Source: Clostridiales bacterium
GTDB taxonomy: Bacteria > Bacillota > Clostridia > Peptostreptococcales > Anaerovoracaceae
Reading direction: 5' to 3'
Length of the DNA: 37,021 nt
Assembly: GCA_015058155.1 (NCBI GenBank)
Contig: SVCW01000013.1
Span: 1 to 37,021, forward strand
In this document: positions 1-6,661 of the stretch, in pieces
Layout of the letters: each line of letters starts with the position of its first letter
Numbering within the stretch: position 1 is the first letter of the stretch
Notes under the pieces: model-generated
Database searches by the model: none
Seen by the model: only the letters and a program-made list of their open reading frames with translations
What the model was told of the DNA's origin: nothing
Made by a program: the position numbers and the translations under genes

Positions 1-39
1 CAATTCCCTAGTGTCGATCACTTTACTATTTAAAAAAAT

Positions 40-116
40 TGGCGAGCCCACAGGGATTCGAACCCCGGACACACGGCTTAGAAGGCCGTTGCTCTATCCA
101 GCTGAGCTATGAGCCC
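40..116 (-). tRNA. tRNA-Arg (anticodon TCT)
   Basis: A 77-nt cloverleaf with encoded CCA. The 7-bp acceptor is GGGCTCA/TGGGCTC with two G-U pairs. The anticodon arm reads CGGCCTTCTAAGCCG and the T-loop is TTCGAAT. It is the last tRNA of the eight-gene minus-strand cluster. The transcript runs straight into a seven-U tract (minus strand of 32-38), which probably helps termination. Confidence 0.97.
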
Positions 117-125
117 GCGTTTTCG

Positions 126-199
126 TGGAGCGGATGATGAGAATCGAACTCACGCTATCAGCTTGGAAGGCTGAAGTTCTACCATTGAACTACATCCGC
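126..199 (-). tRNA. tRNA-Gly (anticodon TCC)
   Basis: A 74-nt cloverleaf with encoded CCA. The acceptor is GCGGATG/CATCCGC and the anticodon arm reads CAGCCTTCCAAGCTG. Only 9 nt separate it from tRNA-Arg, so the two are surely cut from one precursor. It is the second of two adjacent glycine isoacceptors. Confidence 0.97.
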
Positions 200-204
200 A
201 AAAT

Positions 205-279
205 TGGAGCGGAAGACGAGATTCGAACTCGCGACCCTCGCCTTGGCAAGGCGATGCTCTACCCCTGAGCCACTTCCGC
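205..279 (-). tRNA. tRNA-Gly (anticodon GCC)
   Basis: A 75-nt cloverleaf with encoded CCA. The acceptor is GCGGAAG/CTTCCGC and the anticodon arm reads CGCCTTGCCAAGGCG. It lies 5 nt upstream of tRNA-Gly(TCC) in transcription order. Together the two genes read all four GGN codons by wobble. Confidence 0.97.
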
Positions 280-287
280 ATATTTAT

Positions 288-372
288 TGGTCGAGGGAGA
301 TGGATTCGAACCATCGAAAGCTCAGCTAACGGATTTACAGTCCGCCCCCTTTGGCCACTCGGGAATCCCTCG
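288..372 (-). tRNA. tRNA-Tyr (anticodon GTA), C1-G72 acceptor
   Basis: A class II tRNA of 85 nt with a long variable arm and encoded CCA. The anticodon loop CTGTAAA gives GTA. The acceptor is CGAGGGA/TCCCTCG with discriminator A73, so the first pair is C1-G72. Bacterial tRNA-Tyr usually carries G1-C72; C1-G72 is the archaeal and eukaryotic identity pair. The rest of the molecule looks bacterial, including the long variable arm. Confidence 0.95.
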
Positions 373-427
373 ATATTTGCTACCACATATTCACTTACGA
401 CTTTTAGGTGTTTACCAATTAATTTAT

Positions 428-502
428 TGGAGCTGGTGGAGGGAATCGAACCCCCAACCTGCTGATTACAAATCAGCTGCTCTACCGTTGAGCCACACCA
501 GC
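428..502 (-). tRNA. tRNA-Thr (anticodon TGT)
   Basis: A 75-nt cloverleaf with encoded CCA. The acceptor is GCTGGTG/CACCAGC and the anticodon arm reads GCTGATTTGTAATCAGC. The 55-nt spacer to tRNA-Tyr shows no separate promoter. Confidence 0.97.
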
Positions 503-536
503 ATATTACATATTTAATTGGTTAGTTTAAAAAGAT

Positions 537-613
537 TGGCGATCCGGAACGGGCTCGAACCGTCGACCTCCAGCGTGACAGGCTGGCATTCTAACCAACT
601 GAACTACCGGACC
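537..613 (-). tRNA. tRNA-Asp (anticodon GTC)
   Basis: A 77-nt cloverleaf with encoded CCA. The acceptor is GGTCCGG/CCGGATC with one G-U pair and discriminator G73. The anticodon arm reads CAGCCTGTCACGCTG. It lies between tRNA-Val and tRNA-Thr in the cluster. Confidence 0.97.
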
Positions 614-625
614 ATATTGTATCTT

Positions 626-701
626 TGGTGGGGAGTACAGGGCTCGAACCTGTGACCCCCTGCTTGTAAGGCAGATGCTCTCCCAGCTGAGCTAACTCCC
701 C
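626..701 (-). tRNA. tRNA-Val (anticodon TAC)
   Basis: A 76-nt cloverleaf with encoded CCA. The acceptor is GGGGAGT/ACTCCCC and the anticodon arm reads CTGCCTTACAAGCAG. It is the first tRNA after the promoter at 738-766 and probably leads a seven-tRNA transcript. Confidence 0.97.
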
Positions 702-737
702 AAAGAGTGCCTACCGAATTGCTCGGCACATTTATAG

Positions 738-766
738 ATATTATCTTATTTATGGTCAAATGTCAA
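738..766 (-). promoter_or_regulatory. sigma-A type promoter for the Val-to-Arg tRNA operon
   Basis: On the minus strand TTGACA (761-766), a 17-nt spacer, then TAATAT (738-743). The start point falls about 30 nt before tRNA-Val. It lies in the 99-nt gap after tRNA-Asn, so the downstream seven tRNAs can be made independently of tRNA-Asn. Confidence 0.85.
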
Positions 767-800
767 GTACTTTTTTCAACTTAACATTAATTTTTTAAGT

Positions 801-875
801 TGGCTCCAAGGGTGGGGCTCGAACCCACAACCTATCGGTTAACAGCCGAGTGCTCCACCATTGAGCTACCTTGGA
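801..875 (-). tRNA. tRNA-Asn (anticodon GTT)
   Basis: A 75-nt cloverleaf with encoded CCA. The acceptor is TCCAAGG/CCTTGGA with discriminator G, and the anticodon arm reads TCGGCTGTTAACCGA. It has its own promoter upstream. No terminator is visible between it and tRNA-Val. Confidence 0.97.
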
Positions 876-904
876 ACATTCCCCGTTTCAAACGGGCAAG
901 TATT

Positions 905-933
905 ATATTAGCACAGGTAACCCCCTGTGTCAA
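905..933 (-). promoter_or_regulatory. sigma-A type promoter for tRNA-Asn
   Basis: On the minus strand TTGACA (928-933), a 17-nt spacer and TAATAT (905-910). The spacer contains an inverted repeat, CACAGG/CCTGTG (912-917 and 924-929), that overlaps the edge of the -35 box. Confidence 0.85.
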
Positions 934-998
934 TCAAAAAAGTCACCATTTTTTAACTTTTTTATTGGCAATATTTATACGTTGAAAAAACGTAATTT

Positions 999-1652
999 TC
1001 AGCCGACAGGTTTCCTTGCGAGTTCAGTTTTTTCGGAAACAATTACTGCCGTTCCTGAAGTATAGTTACTGAACATTGATTTAAGAGAATCGGCATCATC
1101 CGGATCCACGGAAACAGTAAGCGTAACGGCATCTTCATATTTTGTATCCGTAATCACAAACTGCACTCCATCTCCTGAATCCTGATTCTGCATGGCAGTA
1201 TTCTGGATTTTTGCAAGATATGAATAGTCTACCTTAATATCAAGAATCGTCATGTCACATACATCACAGATTCCCGCTTCATTCAAAGCAAGTTTTGCAC
1301 TGCTGGTATATGCACGTACAAGGCCGCCTGTTCCGAGTTTAATGCCTCCGAAATATCTTGTTACTACAACCGCAACATTTGTCACGCCTTCTTTTACAAG
1401 CATCTGAACTATCGGCGCACCTGAAGTCCCCTGCGGTTCCCCATCATCTGATGCCCACTGAATCTGCATCTTATCACCGATAACGTAAGCCGGAACGTTA
1501 TGAGTCGCCTGGCGGTGCATAGCCCTTATTTCCGCAACGAACTCATCAGCCTCTTCCTTTGACTCAACAGGCTTGATATATGATATGAATCGTGATTTTT
1601 CTATTATCTGCTCTGCCGAAGCACTGCTGTTTATGGTTCTGTAAAGAATCAC
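999..1652 (-). CDS. yigZ: YigZ/IMPACT family protein
   Basis: A 217-residue protein of the YigZ/YvyE (UPF0029, IMPACT N-domain) family. These are small cytosolic proteins of unclear molecular role, related to the eukaryotic translation regulator IMPACT. The family signatures are plain: SDDGEPQGTSG at about residues 68-78 and TRYFGGIKLGTGGLVRAY at about 98-115. The C-terminal ferredoxin-like domain is also present, so the length is normal. The start is GTG, 3 nt after the hflX stop; GGAGG lies 8-9 nt upstream inside the end of hflX, so translation is likely coupled. It is the last gene of the minus-strand block, and no convincing terminator follows before the tRNA promoter. Family assignment is firm; function is not. 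Confidence 0.93.
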   Translation of the reverse strand: MILYRTINSSASAEQIIEKSRFISYIKPVESKEEADEFVAEIRAMHRQATHNVPAYVIGDKMQIQWASDDGEPQGTSGAPIVQMLVKEGVTNVAVVVTRYFGGIKLGTGGLVRAYTSSAKLALNEAGICDVCDMTILDIKVDYSYLAKIQNTAMQNQDSGDGVQFVITDTKYEDAVTLTVSVDPDDADSLKSMFSNYTSGTAVIVSEKTELARKPVG

Positions 1653-1655
1653 GTT

Positions 1656-2957
1656 TTAGTCCTCCAGAATAAATTCCTTATATCTTCCGGCATCAGCAGC
1701 CGAAAGTTCTGCTACAACCTTTATACCCTTGTCTGTATATTCGTTTGACAATACATGTGTAGTCTCACAAAGCTTCGAAAAAATACCGCCCTTATCGTAA
1801 GGTATCATCATTACCGCAGTAATTTTGTCTCCGAAAAGCTTTTTGTTAATAACATCAAGCAAATCTTCCATACCGTCTCCGCGCTTTGCAGAAACGCAGT
1901 ACGTTTCAAAATCCTTTGATCTCAGGAGAGTCGCAATTTCTTCGTCCTGGCCGTCGAGAAGATCCACTTTGTTATATACAATGATTCTGTCCTTTGAATC
2001 AGCACCGATCTGCTTTAAAACTTCTTCTGTTACATCTGCCTGGAAGTCTCTCTGCTCATATGATGCATCTACTACATGAAGGAGAAGGTCCGCATAATTA
2101 ACTTCTTCAAGTGTCGCTTTGAAAGCCCTTACAAGTGTATGCGGCAGTTTACTAACAAACCCTACGGTATCGATAAGAATGAACTCGTTGTCTTTTTCTG
2201 TCCTGATATTTCTCTGTGCAGTATCAAGTGTAGCGAAAAGCATATCCTTTTCACCGACAAGCTTATCTTCCTTTTCAGACATTGATAGGAGTCTGTTCAT
2301 AAGTGCAGATTTGCCTGCGTTTGTGTATCCTACAAGCGCTACAACAGGGATCTCAGCCTTTACTCTTCTTGCTCTCTGAGTATTTCTTGTGTTTGTAAGA
2401 TGCTTGATTTCAGCCTTGATATCGTCCATTCTGCGTTCGATATGTCGTCTGTCAGTTTCAAGCTTCTTTTCTCCCGGACCTCTTGTACCGATTCCGCCAC
2501 CCTGTCTTGAAAGTGCCTTACCGAATCCGAGGAGTCTTGGAAGTCTGTACTGAAGCTGAGCAAGTTCTACCTGAAGTTTTCCTTCGCCCGATGTCGCACG
2601 CGCAGCAAAAATATCGAGGATGAGTATCGTACGGTCGATTACACGTACGCCAGTAGCCTCTTCAAGATTTCTTATCTGCATTCCCGAAAGTTCATCATTG
2701 AAAATCACAGTGTCCGCTTCCATCTGCTCACACATTTCAGCAAGTTCTTCAACTTTTCCCTTGCCTATATATGTCGCCGAATTTCTTCTTTCAAGCTTCT
2801 GGATCATCATTCCGAGGACTTCGCAATCTGCTGCTTCTGCGAGCCTTGCGAGTTCTTCCATCGAATAACTGATGTCTTCTGTAGTTTCAAGTCCTACGAG
2901 AATCGCTCTATATACTTCATTTGTAATTATTTCATTGTTTTCGTCAAATCGTATCAT
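1656..2957 (-). CDS. hflX: GTPase HflX
   Basis: A ribosome-associated GTPase that binds the 50S subunit and splits or rescues stalled ribosomes. Using the start chosen here (433 residues), the N-terminal HflX domain covers about 1-190 and includes the glycine-rich stretch GGGIGTRGPGEKKLETDRR. The G domain follows: G1 GYTNAGKS at about 210-217, G3 DTVGF at 263-267, and G4 NKVD at 329-332. An ATG ten codons further upstream is open, but AAAGGA (2965-2970) lies 7 nt before the ATG at 2957 and inside that extension, so 2957 is preferred. The gene sits 36 nt after yunB and 3 nt before yigZ, so the three probably share a transcript. Confidence 0.95.
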   Translation of the reverse strand: MIRFDENNEIITNEVYRAILVGLETTEDISYSMEELARLAEAADCEVLGMMIQKLERRNSATYIGKGKVEELAEMCEQMEADTVIFNDELSGMQIRNLEEATGVRVIDRTILILDIFAARATSGEGKLQVELAQLQYRLPRLLGFGKALSRQGGGIGTRGPGEKKLETDRRHIERRMDDIKAEIKHLTNTRNTQRARRVKAEIPVVALVGYTNAGKSALMNRLLSMSEKEDKLVGEKDMLFATLDTAQRNIRTEKDNEFILIDTVGFVSKLPHTLVRAFKATLEEVNYADLLLHVVDASYEQRDFQADVTEEVLKQIGADSKDRIIVYNKVDLLDGQDEEIATLLRSKDFETYCVSAKRGDGMEDLLDVINKKLFGDKITAVMMIPYDKGGIFSKLCETTHVLSNEYTDKGIKVVAELSAADAGRYKEFILED

Positions 2958-2993
2958 AATCCAATCCTTTCCGGATAAGTATATCATACTTTG

Positions 2994-3668
2994 CTAATCC
3001 ATACCATCAAGTATTTCATTTTCTGGCACATTCACGTAACTCTGAGGAACCTGCCCGAGTATTATTGCCTCAGCTATAAGTATAGTATTCTCAATTTCAA
3101 TCGTATCAGTCGTAAATGGAGCAAGAACACGTGCTTCAGTATTGAGGACAGCATAAACTTTGTATTTTGTCTGATTGATTCCCTGTGTTTCAAATTCAGT
3201 CATGAAATCCATGTGCGACACAGCTACAGGGATTATTGTGAGTTCAACAGAAGGACCGTACTGCGATATAATTCTGCTTCCAAGTATCGAACCGAGCGGC
3301 ACAACACTTTTCTGCTCCAGATTTCCATTCTTGTACCTTGCCTGAAGCTCTGCCGACAAATCAGAAAGAAGCTTGTTTATCGCCGGCGTATTTGACTGCA
3401 CCATCTCCATCGTACCACTCTCATCAGTCTCAACGAGAAGAAGATTTCCTGCTGCCGATTCCTCATACAGTCTGTCTCTTATCGCTTCATTTACAGCCTT
3501 TGAAACTATCAGTTTTGCTTTCATCTCAGCAATATTATCGAGATTCGGAGATACTGTAAACGACCAGAAATATATAAAATAAGCAAGAACCATAAAAGTC
3601 ATCACAAATATGATGACTCCGTTTCTTCTGATATTATTATTCGCCTTTTGCCATCTTTTCCTTCTCAT
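2994..3668 (-). CDS. yunB: sporulation protein YunB
   Basis: A 224-residue YunB-family protein. In Bacillus subtilis yunB is sporulation-induced and needed for normal spores; its biochemical role is unknown. The sequence shows a basic N-terminus, one membrane segment at about residues 16-39, and an extracytoplasmic domain ending in the conserved ILGQVPQSYVNV stretch. It implies that the host forms endospores or descends from a spore former. The ATG has GGAGG 8 nt upstream, but that site lies inside the 3' arm of the hairpin at 3674-3707. Placement directly after codY puts a sporulation gene under a stationary-phase regulator's transcript. Confidence 0.88.
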   Translation of the reverse strand: MRRKRWQKANNNIRRNGVIIFVMTFMVLAYFIYFWSFTVSPNLDNIAEMKAKLIVSKAVNEAIRDRLYEESAAGNLLLVETDESGTMEMVQSNTPAINKLLSDLSAELQARYKNGNLEQKSVVPLGSILGSRIISQYGPSVELTIIPVAVSHMDFMTEFETQGINQTKYKVYAVLNTEARVLAPFTTDTIEIENTILIAEAIILGQVPQSYVNVPENEILDGMD

Positions 3669-3673
3669 AAATA

Positions 3674-3707
3674 AACCCTCCAGCCATTATATGTTGACCG
3701 GAGGGTT
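3674..3707 (-). terminator. codY-yunB intercistronic hairpin
   Basis: An 8-bp perfect stem (AACCCTCC/GGAGGGTT, 18-nt loop) begins 12 nt after the codY stop. It is followed on the minus strand by TTTATTT and the yunB ATG. The 3' arm contains the only Shine-Dalgarno sequence for yunB. It may be a weak terminator, a translational block, or both. Confidence 0.55.
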
Positions 3708-3719
3708 ATTGTTACGATG

Positions 3720-4505
3720 TTACATTCCAAGTTTAGCAAGTCCGTCCTTGAGCTTGCCGTTTAAAATCTTGATGTATGTTCCCTTCATACCAAGCGAACG
3801 TGATTCGATTACTCCTGCTGATTCGAGCTTTCTTAAAGCATTAACGATTACTGAACGTGTAATTCCTGAACGGTCAGCAATCTTGCTCGCAACGAGAAGA
3901 CCTTCGTCGCCTTCGAGTTCAGCAAAAATCTGGATTGCAGCTTCGATTTCAGAATATGAAAGCGTGCTGATTGCAACCTGTACAGCATTTCTTTCTCTTC
4001 CTTCTTCTTCCTGCTCTGAAATCTTGCTTCTCTGGATTTCAATACCTACGATACTAGCGCCGTATTCAGCAAGTGCGATATCTTCATCGCTGAAAACAGG
4101 TTCATCACGAGTGATGAGCATTGTTCCTCTTCTTTCTTTTCCGCCGATAATAGGTACGATTGTATGTATTCTTTCGAAATCATCGTAATCTTCCTTGAAT
4201 ACCTGCACTAATTCTTCCTTTGACATATTAGGAAGTGATTCAGCAATCTTAAGGAATTCATCATTACAGATTTCTGAGAAATGATTTTCTTTATCAGTTT
4301 TATTTACTGTAATATCACCATTGTCTGCAACAAAATGCTTAATTGACATTCCGAGAATTTTGCCCTGTTTGCTGAGAATGTAAACGTTCGCCTCTAAAAT
4401 ATCGCTTAATGTAACGGCGAGATCAGCAAATGAAAGCACGCCATCGCTGCTTTCCTGGAACAGGCGGTTCATCTGTCTAATTTTTGTAAGTAACATGTTT
4501 TCCAT
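3720..4505 (-). CDS. codY: global transcription regulator CodY
   Basis: A GTP- and branched-chain-amino-acid-sensing repressor that couples nutrient state to amino-acid uptake, biosynthesis, competence and sporulation. The 261-residue length is normal. Residues 1 to about 155 are the GAF effector domain. The winged helix-turn-helix at about 206-249 is almost canonical (ADRSGITRSVIVNALRKLES, then ESRSLGMKGTYIKILNG). The start at 4505 has AAGGAG (4515-4520) upstream. The gene has its own promoter (4559-4587) preceded by a 22-bp near-palindrome and a strong hairpin that isolates it from hslU. CodY-box-like sequence occurs there and, much more strongly, before the ABC transporter promoter in this same window. 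Confidence 0.97.
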   Translation of the reverse strand: MENMLLTKIRQMNRLFQESSDGVLSFADLAVTLSDILEANVYILSKQGKILGMSIKHFVADNGDITVNKTDKENHFSEICNDEFLKIAESLPNMSKEELVQVFKEDYDDFERIHTIVPIIGGKERRGTMLITRDEPVFSDEDIALAEYGASIVGIEIQRSKISEQEEEGRERNAVQVAISTLSYSEIEAAIQIFAELEGDEGLLVASKIADRSGITRSVIVNALRKLESAGVIESRSLGMKGTYIKILNGKLKDGLAKLGM

Positions 4506-4558
4506 TTCCCGTTTCTCCTTTAAATTAGCTATATCCCTTTTAATCTCAAATTACAGAT

Positions 4559-4587
4559 ATTATACATTTTCTTACAACCATTATCAA
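4559..4587 (-). promoter_or_regulatory. codY promoter
   Basis: On the minus strand TTGATA (4582-4587), a 17-nt spacer and a perfect TATAAT (4559-4564). The leader is about 45 nt and ends in AAGGAG before the codY ATG. Confidence 0.85.
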
Positions 4588-4601
4588 GAGGTTTGAAGCA
4601 A

Positions 4602-4623
4602 AATTTTCACAATTGTCAAAATT
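4602..4623. promoter_or_regulatory. 22-bp near-palindrome upstream of the codY promoter, possible CodY operator
   Basis: The sequence is palindromic at 20 of 22 positions. It has AATTTT and AAAATT ends around CAATTG and sits 14 nt upstream of the codY -35 box. Read on either strand it matches the CodY consensus AATTTTCWGAAAATT at 11 of 15 positions, and the matches overlap. CodY autoregulation is known in other Firmicutes; its use here is inferred. Confidence 0.45.
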
Positions 4624-4627
4624 GTTT

Positions 4628-4654
4628 AAAGCCGCGGAACAATTCCGCGGCTTT
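4628..4654 (-). terminator. hairpin after hslU
   Basis: A perfect 12-bp stem (AAAGCCGCGGAA/TTCCGCGGCTTT) with a 3-nt loop lies 15 nt after the hslU stop. The U-tract is short and interrupted. It probably ends most topA-hslVU transcripts before the codY promoter. Confidence 0.8.
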
Positions 4655-4669
4655 GTGTTAATCTGATTA

Positions 4670-6097
4670 TTAAAGAATGAATTTGTCGATATCTTCTTCT
4701 CTGATCTGGTCTTCAAATTTACCTTCAACGTATTCCTTATCAATTACGATGTTCTTGTTTTCTACGTCAGGTAAGCTGAATGAGATATCTTCAAGAAGTT
4801 TTTCCATAATTGTGTGAAGTCTTCTTGCTCCGATATTTTCAGTCTGTTCATTCATGAGATAAGCGATAGTCGCTATTTCATCAATCGCATCGTCTTCAAA
4901 TTCAAGAGTTACACCTTCAGTTTCAAGGAGTGCCTTGTACTGCTTGAGAAGAGCGTTTTCAGGAATTGTAAGGATCTTTACAAAAGTGTCCTTTGTGAGA
5001 TTCTCAAGTTCAACCCTTATCGGGAATCTACCCTGAAGTTCAGGGATGAGATCTGTAGGCTTTGAAACATGGAAAGCACCTGCACCGATGAAAAGCATAT
5101 GGTCAGTCTTTACAGGTCCGTGCTTAGTATTGATAACGCTACCTTCAACGATTGGAAGGATGTCACGCTGAACACCTTCTCTTGATACGTCAGCTCCTGA
5201 GCGGTATGAATTACCTGATGCAATCTTATCGATTTCATCGATGAAAATGATACCGTTCTGTTCTGCATTGAGGAGAGCCTCTTCAATAACCTGATCCATA
5301 TCAAGAAGCTTCTGTGCTTCCTGTTCTCTTAAGATCTTTCTTGCGTCCTTTACCTTAACCTTCTTGTTCTTTTTCTTAGGCGGCATATCACCGAAAATAT
5401 TTCCGATTGCAATGCTCATGCCTTCGTTGCTCATATCAAGCTGGTTTCCCTTAGGAGCTTCTTCAACCTGAATTTCAATATACTGTTCTTCAAGAAGGCC
5501 GTCTCTGAGCTGCTGTCTTACCTGCTCACGGGCAAGTTCAACTTCACTTTCTTCCTTCTCCTGTTCTTCCTTCTGCATCTGTTCATATTCCTGTTTCTGG
5601 CTGTTTGTGTAATTGTTCATGAACATTGAGAAAGGATTCTTTACTGTTTCATTTGAAGCAGGTCTTTTCTTTCCAGGAATGATTGCCTGAAGAATGAGAT
5701 CTTCCACGATACCTTCTGCGATATCGTACTTTTCAGCAAGCATCTTCTGCTTAGTAATTCTGATTGATGCTTCAACGAGGTCTCTTATCATTGAATCAAC
5801 GTCACGACCTACGTATCCTACTTCAGTGAACTTTGTTGCTTCTACCTTAACGAAAGGAGCGTCCATAAGCTTCGCAAGTCTTCTTGCGATTTCAGTCTTA
5901 CCAACGCCTGTAGGTCCCATCATAAGAATATTCTTAGGCATGATTTCTTCTCTCATTTCATCTGAAAGAAGACTTCTTCTGTATCTGTTTCTTAATGCTA
6001 CTGCTACTGATTTCTTCGCATCGTCCTGACCGATTATATACTTGTCGAGTTCAGCTACGATTTCCTTAGGAGTCATCTGTGTGAATGTATTTGCCAT
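4670..6097 (-). CDS. hslU: HslU (ClpY), ATPase of the HslUV protease
   Basis: The AAA+ unfoldase that feeds substrates into HslV. Its 475 residues are in the usual range. Walker A GPTGVGKT is at 61-68, the pore motif GYVGRD at 94-99, and Walker B IIFIDEID at 283-290. The inserted I-domain spans about 110-245 and has a very charged, Glu/Lys/Gln-rich centre. The C-terminus ends DKFIL, the hydrophobic tail that docks into HslV. The ATG follows GGAGG and lies 12 nt after the hslV stop, so the two are co-translated. The order hslV-hslU-codY is as in Bacillus, but xerC (codV) is absent. Confidence 0.97.
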   Translation of the reverse strand: MANTFTQMTPKEIVAELDKYIIGQDDAKKSVAVALRNRYRRSLLSDEMREEIMPKNILMMGPTGVGKTEIARRLAKLMDAPFVKVEATKFTEVGYVGRDVDSMIRDLVEASIRITKQKMLAEKYDIAEGIVEDLILQAIIPGKKRPASNETVKNPFSMFMNNYTNSQKQEYEQMQKEEQEKEESEVELAREQVRQQLRDGLLEEQYIEIQVEEAPKGNQLDMSNEGMSIAIGNIFGDMPPKKKNKKVKVKDARKILREQEAQKLLDMDQVIEEALLNAEQNGIIFIDEIDKIASGNSYRSGADVSREGVQRDILPIVEGSVINTKHGPVKTDHMLFIGAGAFHVSKPTDLIPELQGRFPIRVELENLTKDTFVKILTIPENALLKQYKALLETEGVTLEFEDDAIDEIATIAYLMNEQTENIGARRLHTIMEKLLEDISFSLPDVENKNIVIDKEYVEGKFEDQIREEDIDKFIL

Positions 6098-6109
6098 TTC
6101 GATACCTCC

Positions 6110-6646
6110 TTATAACTTTTCCACGGAAATATTATCGTTTGTGTATACACAGATGCTTGCCGCAATCTTTAGTGATTCACGAACGATTTCTTCCGCACTT
6201 AAATCCGTATGATTGTAAAGGGCATTTGCTGCAGCATAAGCGTAGTTTCCGCCTGAACCTATTGCAACGAAATCCTGGTCAGGCTCGATTACTTCACCTG
6301 TACCTGAGATTACGAGAAGGCTTTCTTCGTCTGCAGCAATCATAAGTGCTTCAAGGTTTCTTGCCGCCTTATCCTGTCTCCAGAGCTGTGCAAGTGCAAC
6401 CGCTGCGCGCTTGAGATTACCTGAATGCTCTTCGAGCTGCTTTTCGAACTTTTCAGTAAGGCTGAAAGCATCAGATACCGAACCTGCAAAACCGGTTACT
6501 ACTGTACCCTTGTAAATCTTTCTTACTTTCTTGGCGCCGTTTTTCATAATTGTAGTTTCGCCCATTGTTACCTGGCCGTCTCCCCCGATGCAAATGTCGC
6601 CATTTTTTCGTACTGCTACGATAGTTGTTGCATGAAATTGTACCAT
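6110..6646 (-). CDS. hslV: HslV (ClpQ), peptidase subunit of the HslUV protease
   Basis: The threonine peptidase that forms the dodecameric core of the bacterial proteasome-like HslUV complex. The length is 178 residues. The family N-terminus is recognisable as [13 protein letters not shown], with GDGQVT following and the [10 protein letters not shown] region at about 52-61. The catalytic Thr aligns with T7 or T8, so a short propeptide (MVQFHA) would have to be removed. Bacillus ClpQ instead exposes Ser2, and here residue 2 is Val, so the Bacillus serine mechanism is not available. The gene is 15 nt after topA. Confidence 0.96.
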   Translation of the reverse strand: MVQFHATTIVAVRKNGDICIGGDGQVTMGETTIMKNGAKKVRKIYKGTVVTGFAGSVSDAFSLTEKFEKQLEEHSGNLKRAAVALAQLWRQDKAARNLEALMIAADEESLLVISGTGEVIEPDQDFVAIGSGGNYAYAAANALYNHTDLSAEEIVRESLKIAASICVYTNDNISVEKL

Positions 6647-6661
6647 TTTAAATCCTCCCTC

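Noticed and set aside
935..960. A-rich/T-rich hairpin after yigZ as a terminator
   Set aside because: The stem is only A-T pairs plus one G-C, with a long loop and no following U-tract; too weak to list.
2958..2987. Ten-residue N-terminal extension of HflX
   Set aside because: The ribosome site for the internal ATG lies within it, and the extension has no ribosome site of its own.
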